Below, piece by piece: positions 54,156 through 62,143 of a DNA stretch of 64,000 nt. Origin of the DNA: a virus; IMG/VR virus record IMGVR_UViG_3300042308_000168, positions 110,500 to 174,499 of that record, one strand, 5' to 3'. A program made the position numbers and the translations under genes. Every line of letters begins with the position of its first letter. Position 1 is the first letter of the stretch. Under the pieces are notes generated by a model. That model was not told the DNA's origin. It worked only from the letters and a program-made list of their open reading frames with translations, and made no database searches.

Positions 54156-54300
54156 CTAAATAGTATTCCACAAGGCAGTCATATTGCCTTGTGGTTCAAC
54201 CGCACCGGTGACCACGGATGTAATGGCACTGGTGCATCAACTCTCCTCGTCAGGCATTACTACGCCTAAAACAATCCCTCATTTCATTCATCTTTCGTTG
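54156..54300 (+). promoter_or_regulatory. late-like octamer and structured leader
   Basis: CTAAATAG (54156-54163) is followed by a perfect 10-bp stem CCACAAGGCA/TGCCTTGTGG (54168-54194), a 9-bp stem GCACCGGTG/CACTGGTGC (one G-T, about 54202-54236) and AGGC/GCCT (about 54252). The leader to ATG 54344 is about 180 nt with no ORF I can support. The first stem may also terminate upstream transcripts. Confidence 0.5.
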
Positions 54301-54343
54301 TCGAGGTATTGTGCGTGGAGTTTTATAACAGAAAGGTACTACT

Positions 54344-54838
54344 ATGAAGAAGATTTTATTTGCTTTCATTACGGTACTTGCTCTTGCGGTACCCGCAGAA
54401 GCAAGAAATCTCGCTCACCACGAGGTCCCAGAGCGTAGTCTTATTGACGACATTCTAGGAACTCCAGATGGAAATTGGGGCGTATCTCCACAAATTCGTG
54501 GCCATATGCGTCATGCCCATCAATATTATCACACATATACACGCCACTTTGCTGGTCATGCATCATCTTCCATTGTTGCTTACGGAAGAATGTTGCAGCA
54601 TTCCGGACTTCGTGTCTCGGAGCATCCTGCATTTGGTGGCGTTCACCACGTCCATCATGGGTGGGCACATTATGCCGGTCGTGCAATTGATGTTAATATA
54701 GGACGGGGTGTTAAAGAGGCGTCAGGTAGAGCAACAAGGGCAAGATTTGACGCTGTTGCCGCACGAGCTAGAGCAGCAGGATATACCGTGCTTTGGCGAG
54801 TAGCGGGTCACTTTGATCACATACATATTCAACGATAA
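54344..54838 (+). CDS. exported M15-like peptidase domain protein
   Basis: 164 aa. MKKILFAFITVLALAVPAEA signal peptide. YGRMLQHSGLRVSEHPAFGG, HYAGRAIDVNIGRG and VAGHFDHIHIQR place H-x-D-like and HFDHIH metal ligands as in M15/Hedgehog-like zinc peptidases. A D,D-carboxypeptidase-like cell-wall enzyme exported by the Sec route. Second such gene in the window (see 59733). Confidence 0.7.
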   Translation: MKKILFAFITVLALAVPAEARNLAHHEVPERSLIDDILGTPDGNWGVSPQIRGHMRHAHQYYHTYTRHFAGHASSSIVAYGRMLQHSGLRVSEHPAFGGVHHVHHGWAHYAGRAIDVNIGRGVKEASGRATRARFDAVAARARAAGYTVLWRVAGHFDHIHIQR

Positions 54839-54843
54839 CGATT

Positions 54844-54871
54844 GGGGAGCAGAAATGCTCCCCTTTCTTTT
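54844..54871 (+). terminator. rho-independent terminator
   Basis: Perfect 8-bp stem GGGGAGCA/TGCTCCCC with a GAAA loop (54844-54863), then TTTCTTTT. Confidence 0.9.
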
Positions 54872-54910
54872 AACTATATACAAGTATAACATTAATAATG
54901 GATCTATGAC

Positions 54911-55672
54911 ATGGTTTACTTTTTCAATCGTTCTTCAACTATTCATGTTGATGCCTTCACATACAGCCCAAGTGTTTATGAATACACACCAATAGTAAAA
55001 GCCAATCGTGCTATGCCTGAGTATTGGAAGACTTTGGAAAACCCAGGACCAATTACAGGCATCAGAGAAGACGGCGGATATTTTGTTGAAAGACACTCCA
55101 CAATTAAGAACTGTAGAGGACTTATCGAACTCTATAAGAGAGGTTTCATTGTAGAGAACTGGTCTGACATTTCTATTCTTGTAGAGCAGGAAGGTTTTAG
55201 ATTTTATTTCAGTGATCTAGAACACCCTAAGTCTCATCCCAAGGAACAGTTCGGAACATCATTCAAAGACTTTCATCATATAAAGCTAATGTCACCTTGG
55301 CTTGTCAAAGAGAAAACAGGTGTTATGTTTCATGGTGCGCCTACTCTTTGGAGCCATGAGAAGTTTGACTTTATCATGCCGCAGGGTGTTCTAGATTTCA
55401 AAAAGAATCATGCGGTCAATCTTCAAATTCTTTTGAGAAAGAAGCCAAAGCCATATGAGTTTACTATAGAGTTTGGCCAGCCTATGATGCATTTCATTCC
55501 AATATCAGAGAAGAAGATGGAATTGAAAACGCACCTGGTGGATTATCCTGAATTTGAAAAAATGAAATTGCATCCAGCCAATTCATTTTGGGGTTGGAGA
55601 AAAATTGATAAACTAGTAAAAAGAAACGAAGAACGAGAAGGAAAATGTCCTTTCGGCTTCGGTGACGCATAA
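54911..55672 (+). CDS. conserved phage protein of unknown function
   Basis: 253 aa. VYFFNRSSTIHVDAFTYSPS, FSDLEHPKSHPKEQFGTSF, KLMSPWLVKEKTGVMFHGAP and FIMPQGVLDFKKNH look like a beta-rich fold with conserved His/Trp, of a family I recall from marine T4-like phages. Start has weak ribosome pairing. Function unknown. Confidence 0.72.
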   Translation: MVYFFNRSSTIHVDAFTYSPSVYEYTPIVKANRAMPEYWKTLENPGPITGIREDGGYFVERHSTIKNCRGLIELYKRGFIVENWSDISILVEQEGFRFYFSDLEHPKSHPKEQFGTSFKDFHHIKLMSPWLVKEKTGVMFHGAPTLWSHEKFDFIMPQGVLDFKKNHAVNLQILLRKKPKPYEFTIEFGQPMMHFIPISEKKMELKTHLVDYPEFEKMKLHPANSFWGWRKIDKLVKRNEEREGKCPFGFGDA

Positions 55673-55676
55673 ATAG
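55669..55676 (+). promoter_or_regulatory. late-like octamer ATAAATAG
   Basis: Overlaps the stop codon of the upstream gene, 16 bases before the next start; downstream genes look structural. Confidence 0.45.
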
Positions 55677-55691
55677 GCATAAGGAGTTAAT

Positions 55692-55892
55692 ATGTCAAAT
55701 CTCAGCGAAGAATTGCACCATCGTAAGGAAGTTGCAAAAGAACGAATGTTGATTTGCATTGATTGTGATAAGTATAATAAGACGACCACACAATGTAGCG
55801 AATGTGGCTGTATCATGCTTATCAAAACAATACTCGCCAATTCCTCATGCCCGTTGAAAAAGTGGGGCCCAGATAAGAAAAAGGATAACTAA
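55692..55892 (+). CDS. 66-aa zinc-ribbon protein
   Basis: AAGGAG ribosome site. ICIDCDKYN and QCSECGCIM give CxxC...CxxCxC ligands of a small zinc ribbon, with another Cys in SSCPLKKW. Similar stand-alone ribbons precede tail genes in T4-like phages; binding partner unknown. Confidence 0.72.
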   Translation: MSNLSEELHHRKEVAKERMLICIDCDKYNKTTTQCSECGCIMLIKTILANSSCPLKKWGPDKKKDN

Positions 55893-56576
55893 ATGGCTTT
55901 ACCAGCGTCAGGTGCTATATCGTTCTCACAAATGGCTGCCATTGTTTATAACAATGCTTCGGCAACAGTATCGCTAAATGATTCTGATATTCGAACCCTA
56001 CTCGGAGTTGCTTCTGGATCAATTTCAATCAGTAGCGGTAGATCAAAACCAACAGCAGCAACTTATACTTATACAACACCAGGAACTTATAGTCTTGTTG
56101 TTCCAGCATATGAAAGCATGGGCATCGGTGTTTGGGGTGCGGGACAAGGTGGTAATGGAGGATCGGGATCAGATACTTGCACCGGATGGTGTGGACAATT
56201 TTGTTTCTTTCCTTTCTGTTGTAATGGCCGAGGCGGTGATGCCGGCGCAGCAGGCGGCGAGAGTTATTTTCGTGTAGGAAGTATCAATGTTACTGCTAAT
56301 GGTGGTACATCATCGGCTAATGGCGGCGGATATGGTGGAACAGTTACGGCTGGCGGCGGCGCCGCAGGCGGCACAGCAGGAGCGGCTTTCGGTTGTACCG
56401 GTAGTGGCGGCTCGATTGGTAAGAATGGTGGGCTCGTTACTTATACTGTTAGAAAAGGATCTACAGGTCCTGCATACGGCGCATCATGCTCTATTGCTGT
56501 GGGTGCAGGTGGTGCTGGTGGATTTAATGCTGGCGGCGCCGGCGGCGGCGGTGCCGTCAATGTAGATGTAACTTAA
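55893..56576 (+). CDS. Gly-rich tail-fibre-like protein
   Basis: 227 aa. The N-terminus ALPASGAISFSQMAAIVY is a familiar phage tail/fibre attachment segment. A middle YTYTTPGTYSLVVPAYESMG leads into a glycine-rich domain (GGNGGSGSD, GGGAAGGTAGAAF, GGAGGGGAVN) with a Cys cluster (CTGWCGQFCFFPFCC). Glycine-rich tips mediate receptor contact in T4-like fibres (compare gp38-type adhesins). Confidence 0.72.
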   Translation: MALPASGAISFSQMAAIVYNNASATVSLNDSDIRTLLGVASGSISISSGRSKPTAATYTYTTPGTYSLVVPAYESMGIGVWGAGQGGNGGSGSDTCTGWCGQFCFFPFCCNGRGGDAGAAGGESYFRVGSINVTANGGTSSANGGGYGGTVTAGGGAAGGTAGAAFGCTGSGGSIGKNGGLVTYTVRKGSTGPAYGASCSIAVGAGGAGGFNAGGAGGGGAVNVDVT

Positions 56577-56588
56577 CGGAGTTTTTAA

Positions 56589-57161
56589 ATGTCAGATATG
56601 TCACTATTCATAAAAATAGGTGCAGACGGTAAACCTGAAACTTTTCCTATTCTAGAAGAAAATCTTAAAGACCTAATTGAAAATTTTGATCCTAAGAATC
56701 CATCAGAGGGATTTGTTAAGTTCGTCAAAACACCTATTCCAGAATTGAAGCCATATGAAAAATATGATTATATGGATTATGAGCGTAGTCCAGAACTTAC
56801 AGCAGAGTATGGTCAAGAGACTTGGCATGAGGTTCATCATGTTCGCTCACTAAACGAAGCTGAAAAGCAAGAAGTCATTGATAAGTTCAAAGAGTTGAAT
56901 CCAGAACTAAGCGATTGGATTTATGATGATGTAACTCACAATCTCGTTCCTCCTGTTCCAATGCCACAAGATGGTAAGAGCTATTTCTGGAACACAGATG
57001 ATAAAGAATGGCAAGAGAATAGAGTATCGATCAGTCCAGAACAAATTATGCAGATTGCTAAAGAACTAGGCATTGATCTTCAAGAAATGCACGGTCGTCC
57101 AGAATTTACAGAAGAAATGATGAATCAGATTCTAGAGGTGGCTAAGCAACAAGGAAAGTAA
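56589..57161 (+). CDS. putative structural/assembly protein
   Basis: 190 aa. Acidic; LFIKIGADGKPETFPILEEN and YFWNTDDKEWQENRVSISP plus a helical C-terminus. Its position after the fibre-like gene suggests a fibre assembly protein, by context only. Confidence 0.55.
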   Translation: MSDMSLFIKIGADGKPETFPILEENLKDLIENFDPKNPSEGFVKFVKTPIPELKPYEKYDYMDYERSPELTAEYGQETWHEVHHVRSLNEAEKQEVIDKFKELNPELSDWIYDDVTHNLVPPVPMPQDGKSYFWNTDDKEWQENRVSISPEQIMQIAKELGIDLQEMHGRPEFTEEMMNQILEVAKQQGK

Positions 57162-57166
57162 TTATT

Positions 57167-57775
57167 GTGAGTGATATAGCATTTAAGAGATTGGGTAACA
57201 TTGATCCAACTTCTTTGATTGAAAAGACCTCGGTTGTTTTAGAAAAGGGTTGGAACAATCTTTGTTTTGATCCAGGGCCACCATATAATGAAATGAACAA
57301 GATTCAATCTCTTGATATGATTTTCTTATTCTCTCTTCCTGAGAAGGATAACATTGTTCTACAGAACTTAATTGTTAACACAGAACTATTGAACTTGTTT
57401 AAGAATGATATTGAACAAATCTGTCGTATGTGTGAGTTTCATTATCCTAATCATGATCCAAAACGCATAACATTGAGCAACATGAAAGCCCATTCTGTTA
57501 TTCCAGAACATATAGATTTTAAATATCACTATGAGAATACCAAAAGGGTTCATGTTCCTATTATCACCAATGAGAGCGTGATCTTTAAATTCCCTTCCGT
57601 TGATAAGTCATTACATATGAAGGTTGGTGAGGTTGTGTTTTTTAACAATAACATTCCTCATTCTGGACGGAATGATTCCGAAGAAAACAGAATACACCTT
57701 ATCATTGATTTCGGTAAGAAAGATGATCCATATTACGGTAATGTTGAATACAACTGGAAAAAGTATTTGACATAG
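57167..57775 (+). CDS. 2-oxoglutarate/Fe(II) oxygenase-like protein
   Basis: 202 aa from GTG 57167. EHIDFKYHYENTKRVHVPII and VFFNNNIPHSGRNDSEENR fit the H-x-D...H...R arrangement of aspartyl/asparaginyl beta-hydroxylase-like dioxygenases. Such enzymes hydroxylate proteins or bases; T4-like phages often carry them near fibre genes. Confidence 0.7.
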   Translation: MSDIAFKRLGNIDPTSLIEKTSVVLEKGWNNLCFDPGPPYNEMNKIQSLDMIFLFSLPEKDNIVLQNLIVNTELLNLFKNDIEQICRMCEFHYPNHDPKRITLSNMKAHSVIPEHIDFKYHYENTKRVHVPIITNESVIFKFPSVDKSLHMKVGEVVFFNNNIPHSGRNDSEENRIHLIIDFGKKDDPYYGNVEYNWKKYLT

Positions 57776-57795
57776 ACACCTTCCTCGTATATAAT
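57767..57795 (+). promoter_or_regulatory. sigma70-like promoter
   Basis: TTGACA 57767-57772, 17 bp, TATAAT 57790-57795, inside the 3' end of the oxygenase gene. The predicted start (about 57802) coincides with the next ATG. Confidence 0.85.
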
Positions 57796-57801
57796 GATAT
57801 T

Positions 57802-58215
57802 ATGAGAAATGTGAATATAGGTATTCTTCACACACTAGCGAAAGTAGCCGCTGCTAATCCTGCTCCTCAGGAAAAGTTTGCGGCTGCTGTCGTTTACCGT
57901 AATCGTATCATATCTATCGGTATGAATAGTATGAAATCCCATCCCATGCAGGCTAAGTTTTCCAAGAATGAACATGCCATCTTTCTACATGCGGAAGTGG
58001 CTGCTATCAAGAATGCATTGCGTGAACTAGATGTGGATGACATTTCTAAGTGTGACCTGTATATTACCAGAGTAAAGAAGGAAGCACCATTCACTAAAAA
58101 GTTTGTGTGGGGATTGTCTAAGCCGTGTCCTGGTTGCGCTAGAGCAATCGCCGAGTTTGGTATCAAGAGAACGATTTATACTTGTGATGATGGAGATTAT
58201 GAGGTGGTGGAATGA
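57802..58215 (+). CDS. dCMP deaminase-like cytidine deaminase
   Basis: 137 aa. FLHAEVAAI (HAE zinc/catalytic motif, about 62-70) and KPCPGCARAIAEFG (PCxxC, about 108-112) define the zinc deaminase family. dCMP deaminase makes dUMP for thymidylate synthesis, complementing the dUTPase. No Shine-Dalgarno is seen and the ATG sits at the predicted transcription start, so the mRNA may be leaderless. Confidence 0.82.
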   Translation: MRNVNIGILHTLAKVAAANPAPQEKFAAAVVYRNRIISIGMNSMKSHPMQAKFSKNEHAIFLHAEVAAIKNALRELDVDDISKCDLYITRVKKEAPFTKKFVWGLSKPCPGCARAIAEFGIKRTIYTCDDGDYEVVE

Positions 58216-58436
58216 AGATCGAAGGATATGTAATCTGCACCCCTATCAATACATGGGGCGATGAAAGTAAGTCACCATGGCATCCTCATATGAATAGTTT
58301 TGGAACAACTGCAACAGAAGCGTGGGCTCGTTTTATGAATATTGCTCCTGATGATGTTCATTGGGATCGCAAGATAACACACTGGGTCAAATGTGGTCAT
58401 TGTCCGAAACATGCGACATTGGAGGTCACTTGGTAA
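58212..58436 (+). CDS. 74-aa hypothetical protein
   Basis: ATGA overlap. TPINTWGDESKSPWHPHMNS, then WVKCGHCPKHATLEV with CxxC. Similar phage proteins with a TWxxxxxxPWxPHMxxFG pattern are of unknown function. Confidence 0.62.
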   Translation: MKIEGYVICTPINTWGDESKSPWHPHMNSFGTTATEAWARFMNIAPDDVHWDRKITHWVKCGHCPKHATLEVTW

Positions 58437-58765
58437 TGCAAATCATGGAAAGACCTATGACGGGTATAAGCGGTCTTGTTTCTGGTAGTACCATTGGTGT
58501 TACAACCAAAAAGAACTCGCAGATATTGGATGTCTTTTCTAGGGATGATAATATCTTTATGTCTCTATTAGAAGAAGGTGATATATCGCTTGTTCGTAAT
58601 TTTGTAGTGGCTGCATCACATACGAATATTGATCACTTACAACAAAAACCTTTCAGGTTCATTACACGGATGCAAACACAACAGCCGAGTTACTGGACTC
58701 CTGCAAATGGATATCATAGCGTATATTATCCTGTGAACTACTATATCTTTGAGGTGTTACAATGA
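58436..58765 (+). CDS. 109-aa hypothetical protein
   Basis: TAATG overlap. QIMERPMTGISGLVSGSTIG and LVRNFVVAASHTNIDHLQQK; N-terminus Gly/Ser-rich. Unrecognised. Confidence 0.6.
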   Translation: MQIMERPMTGISGLVSGSTIGVTTKKNSQILDVFSRDDNIFMSLLEEGDISLVRNFVVAASHTNIDHLQQKPFRFITRMQTQQPSYWTPANGYHSVYYPVNYYIFEVLQ

Positions 58766-59175
58766 ACGAGACAATGGAAGAAAAACTGGCACAGTCTCTA
58801 TTTGAGCGTGGTGCTGAAAAGTGTTTTGATAAGAATACCCGTGTTGCCTTCTGTAAGGCCTATCTAAAAAAGGCTGGTGTTGATATCGAACCTAGACCAT
58901 ACATGCCAAATAATTTGCCCTTACAAGATATCCGAAACTTTGATAGAGAAGAAACATATACCTTTACCGCACGGGAAACAATACCTAATTATAATGTTAA
59001 CATGGCATCAAATCAGACCGCACTCATGCAAAGTGTAAAACACAATCTTGCAAATAAACTAATACATGAACTGGTAAAAAATGATATGGTCTATTTTGAA
59101 GAAATGAAAAACTATGCTATGGATAGCGTAGAGGTATATGCAGGTGTCAAAGCAGCAAAGTGGGACAAGAAATGA
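58762..59175 (+). CDS. 137-aa hypothetical protein
   Basis: ATGA overlap. ARVAFCKAYLKKAG-like helix near the N-terminus, then YTFTARETIPNYNVNMASN and helices. Unrecognised. Confidence 0.6.
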   Translation: MNETMEEKLAQSLFERGAEKCFDKNTRVAFCKAYLKKAGVDIEPRPYMPNNLPLQDIRNFDREETYTFTARETIPNYNVNMASNQTALMQSVKHNLANKLIHELVKNDMVYFEEMKNYAMDSVEVYAGVKAAKWDKK

Positions 59176-59609
59176 GTGACGATAAGATGACCTGGCTAGA
59201 AGCAAGTCAAGAGCTAGGAAAACTCATAGAGAAATATAATGATGACCTAGATAAGATGGCCGAAGAATGTCCTAATGAGTTGAAGATTGCTGTTACTCGT
59301 TGGGCTATGAACCATATCGTAGAACATGCAAAAAGCGGTGGATCTTATCGTTATCTAATCTATAGTCGCATGGGATTCGGACCAGAGGCATATGCACCGC
59401 TTCTAGATGGTGGTATGGTTATCTCTAACGAGTTTGATATTGAACAGATGGACAACATCAAAAAGATCGTGGCGGAGAACAAGTATGATGCATTGAAAGA
59501 TGTTCTACATATGTGTGACGAACCCGATTGCTATAAGGACGCTGGCTGTGGTTGGCCCACCGAAGATGGTGGGTATCGAATGACCTGCGGCAAACATTAC
59601 AAGAAATGA
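59172..59609 (+). CDS. 145-aa hypothetical protein
   Basis: ATGA overlap at 59172. LEASQELGKLIEKYNDDLDK helical, then YRYLIYSRMGFGPEAYAPLL; C-terminal CDEPDCYKDAGCGWPTEDGG and TCGKHY give a cysteine cluster suggestive of a zinc site. Confidence 0.65.
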   Translation: MSDDKMTWLEASQELGKLIEKYNDDLDKMAEECPNELKIAVTRWAMNHIVEHAKSGGSYRYLIYSRMGFGPEAYAPLLDGGMVISNEFDIEQMDNIKKIVAENKYDALKDVLHMCDEPDCYKDAGCGWPTEDGGYRMTCGKHYKK

Positions 59610-59746
59610 TATATATTCATAGGATAGCAAACCTAGCAAGATCAAATCGTGAGTATTGGTGTTGTGAATATGTTATCACCTATAACACTGAGAATGGTAT
59701 CAGTGATTGCGATTACAGAATAGGAGAAATCGATGGCTACATTTAA
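59606..59746 (+). CDS. 46-aa small protein
   Basis: ATGA overlap upstream and 14-base overlap with the endolysin gene. IHRIANLARSNREYWCCEYV then TYNTENGISDCDYRIGEIDG. Unrecognised. Confidence 0.48.
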   Translation: MIYIHRIANLARSNREYWCCEYVITYNTENGISDCDYRIGEIDGYI

Positions 59747-60395
59747 AGAGGCATTTGCCGCTGCACGAAAGGCGGGCAAAGATACATTCATTTACGATGG
59801 TAAGGTTTACACTACACAGGTCGCTGTAAAAGAGGCTGATGAAACAAAGTTCGTTGATGTTACCAATACAGTAGCGGATGCTAAGGTTCCAACAGTTGGT
59901 AAGCTAAAGAAGAATGTTTGGCCACTACAGTCAGAATTGCGTAAGAAGTTTGGTACACCTGATTACGGTGGAACATTTAAGAAGAATATGGTACAAGTCC
60001 AGCTTCCATATACCATGTGGATGGATGATATAAAGATCACCAAGTGCTGGATGAATAAGTCTTGTTCCGATTCTCTTATCCGTGTTCTAACATATGTGTG
60101 GGACGAGAACGGCAGAGACTATGACAAGATCAAGGCTCAACAGCTACACATCTTTTCTGGCTCATGGAACATTCGTAACATGCGTGGTGGACATTCTCTA
60201 TCTACCCATGCATTTGGTGTTGCAATTGATATCGCTGCACCATACAATGCTCTTGGCAGAAAGCCTGGGTATAACAAGTATTCATTCACTGAGGATTCAC
60301 TAATCGTTAAGGCTTTCCGTGAAGAAGGTTGGACATGGGGTGGTGAATGGACCCGTGGCGACGGTATGCATTTCCAGGCTGCACGAGTCGGCTAA
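59733..60395 (+). CDS. endolysin: M15-family D-Ala-D-Ala carboxypeptidase-like
   Basis: 220 aa; GGAGAAATCG ribosome site. C-terminal domain has GGHSLSTHAFGVAIDIA (H-x6-D, about 152-168) and DGMHFQAA (second His), the zinc ligands of peptidase M15. No signal peptide, so release through a holin is expected. The N-terminal ~50 residues may bind the wall. Best candidate for the phage lysin. Confidence 0.88.
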   Translation: MATFKEAFAAARKAGKDTFIYDGKVYTTQVAVKEADETKFVDVTNTVADAKVPTVGKLKKNVWPLQSELRKKFGTPDYGGTFKKNMVQVQLPYTMWMDDIKITKCWMNKSCSDSLIRVLTYVWDENGRDYDKIKAQQLHIFSGSWNIRNMRGGHSLSTHAFGVAIDIAAPYNALGRKPGYNKYSFTEDSLIVKAFREEGWTWGGEWTRGDGMHFQAARVG

Positions 60396-60412
60396 ACATT
60401 GGAGTTTTTGTT

Positions 60413-60703
60413 ATGAAGATGATCTATAAGTATCCGCTTGGTATGGATATCCATCACAATGCGGTGTATGAAGTTGAAATGCCCAAGGCAGCTAAGATTT
60501 TGACGGTCCAGGAACAGGGTGGATTCCCTATGATCTGGGCCGTCGTAAATCCTAAGAAAGAAACACGAAAGTATATCTTTCATGTCTTTGGTACTGGCTA
60601 TGAAATGGCTGACTATGATAAGAAGCACTATGAGTATATCGGCACAGTCCAGCAGAAAGGTATGACTACTCTTGTTTGGCATGTCTTTGAGGTGCATGAA
60701 TAA
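60413..60703 (+). CDS. 96-aa conserved phage protein
   Basis: Start 60413 after TTGGAG. IYKYPLGMDIHHNAVYEVEM, KILTVQEQGGFPMIWAVVNP and FHVFGTGYEM match a small beta-rich family (xxILxVxxQxGxPxLWAxV) widespread in phages. Function unknown. Confidence 0.75.
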   Translation: MKMIYKYPLGMDIHHNAVYEVEMPKAAKILTVQEQGGFPMIWAVVNPKKETRKYIFHVFGTGYEMADYDKKHYEYIGTVQQKGMTTLVWHVFEVHE

Positions 60704-61341
60704 TGGCTATTACTAAATCTAATAAAGGTTATTCAACAGGCGTATCGGCCGCCGGTATGGGCATGGGACAAGCAATGCCTTCTTATAACAATAGTTCAAC
60801 TCCACCTTCTAATCCATCATTCGGTGATTTGTGGCAAGATGATACCAGCGGCGAGATTTTTGTATATACCCAAAACGGTTGGGTAGATACTACTTCTAAA
60901 ACCGCTGTTGCAGGAAATATTCCTATGGCATCAATCTCTAATAATGGTAATCTATCAGTAGGTAAGGGTCAATCATATGCATTTCATACTCCACCAACAA
61001 GTGTTATCTCTATTGAAACTAAAGTAGGTAGGATTAGTATTGATATTGAAACTGGTGACCTTACTATTCCGCAGAGTATCGGTAGAGAGCAGGCCATTCG
61101 TGAGTTTTGGTTAGGATTTCAAGAACACTTTCAGCCTACTAATAAGGCAAAGTATGAGAAAGAGATTGAAGATTTGAAAAGAGAGGTGGCATCCACTAAA
61201 AGTTCGGCTGTCTTAATGAAACAAGCAAGCGAAAAAGAGGCAAACAAAAGAGTGGCCGATAAAGTCCGAAAGAAGTATGGCAATGAGAAGTTCATCATGC
61301 TCAAGCCTGATGACCTAATCAGGTTTCTTGAAGAAGCCTAG
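60703..61341 (+). CDS. putative virion-associated protein
   Basis: 212 aa. PSNPSFGDLWQDDTSGEIFV and YTQNGWVDTTSK fit phage fibre or display modules that describe trimming or attachment (NPSxGDxWxDxxSGxxxV pattern). SVISIETKVGRISIDIETGD is beta-rich and the C-terminal third is coiled coil. TAATG overlap upstream; converges with the minus-strand nuclease-like gene. Confidence 0.62.
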   Translation: MAITKSNKGYSTGVSAAGMGMGQAMPSYNNSSTPPSNPSFGDLWQDDTSGEIFVYTQNGWVDTTSKTAVAGNIPMASISNNGNLSVGKGQSYAFHTPPTSVISIETKVGRISIDIETGDLTIPQSIGREQAIREFWLGFQEHFQPTNKAKYEKEIEDLKREVASTKSSAVLMKQASEKEANKRVADKVRKKYGNEKFIMLKPDDLIRFLEEA

Positions 61342-62078
61342 CCTTTCAAAAGAAAGGGATTCTTCTTTGATGTTCCTGGTCTAATTGAATACTGACTTGC
61401 AGGCATGTTTTTAATTTTAATCTCTGCCTGCACTTCATAGTATTCAGAACGAGTAGAAACACGAACCTTAAAGTCACCTCTGCCAGACAATAATGGAATC
61501 GTCTTTGAAAGGCCTAGTGGGTTTGCTTTTGATATAAGATAAAAATCATCGCCCGCCTGCATGTAGTAGGCGGGTTCTTTTTTGCCCTGTGTGTAATGTG
61601 CGGTGACAAGTTCACCTAGAGGTGAGTTTTCTTTGTTAGCAATATATCGATTGATACCTGGCTGCTCAAAGTATTCTCTCATAACTTCTAGAGGCACAGC
61701 GTTAGGATCAGATAACATGCCCTTGTTGGTAGGAATGATAACTTTTGCTACTGGTATGCCAGCATACTTAGCAATATCACGAACAAATTTCTTTGCTTGT
61801 GCTGATTCGTTTAGAATATCAACAGCAGCCTTAGCGGTAGGAGTTTTATATGTTGTTTGCCACTTCTTATCAGCATAGAACACACGAGGATTGGATAGAT
61901 TGTCTGTGTGGTTCATCTTGACTTCAACCCAAACACCTTTTACTGGCTTGTTGTTGAACTTGGTTATTTGAACATCGGATAGAGCCGTGTCGGCAGTAGG
62001 TCTAACGGCTGTTACACCCTTGACAGAGTTAATCGATTTAGCAATATTTGCCTCGAATAGATCGGATGCAGCACTCAT
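61338..62078 (-). CDS. putative PD-(D/E)XK-like nuclease
   Basis: 246 aa from ATG 62078 on the minus strand (AAGGAG upstream). TALSDVQITKFNNKPVKGVW then VEVKMNHTDN give the D...ExK spacing of PD-(D/E)XK nucleases. The remaining domain is unrecognised. Its stop overlaps the convergent gene by 4 bases. Confidence 0.55.
   Translation of the reverse strand: MSAASDLFEANIAKSINSVKGVTAVRPTADTALSDVQITKFNNKPVKGVWVEVKMNHTDNLSNPRVFYADKKWQTTYKTPTAKAAVDILNESAQAKKFVRDIAKYAGIPVAKVIIPTNKGMLSDPNAVPLEVMREYFEQPGINRYIANKENSPLGELVTAHYTQGKKEPAYYMQAGDDFYLISKANPLGLSKTIPLLSGRGDFKVRVSTRSEYYEVQAEIKIKNMPASQYSIRPGTSKKNPFLLKG
61552..61583 (+). terminator. + strand terminator lying antisense inside the nuclease-like gene
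   Basis: Perfect 7-bp stem CCCGCCT/AGGCGGG (61552-61558, 61568-61574) followed by TTCTTTTTT, oriented to stop + strand transcription arriving from 60703-61341. Confidence 0.7.
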
Positions 62079-62109
62079 GTAAGACTCCTTTCGCATATTT
62101 ATAACACAA

Positions 62110-62117
62110 CTAAATAT
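62110..62117 (+). promoter_or_regulatory. late-like octamer CTAAATAT
   Basis: 27 bases before the next start codon; motif match only. Confidence 0.35.
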
Positions 62118-62143
62118 ATAAGTAAATAATACCCTGAGGAACC

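Noticed and set aside
54184-54438. + strand ORF of 84 codons before the exported M15-like gene
   Set aside because: It lies in a leader rich in stable hairpins, has no ribosome site and overlaps the signal-peptide gene by 95 bases.
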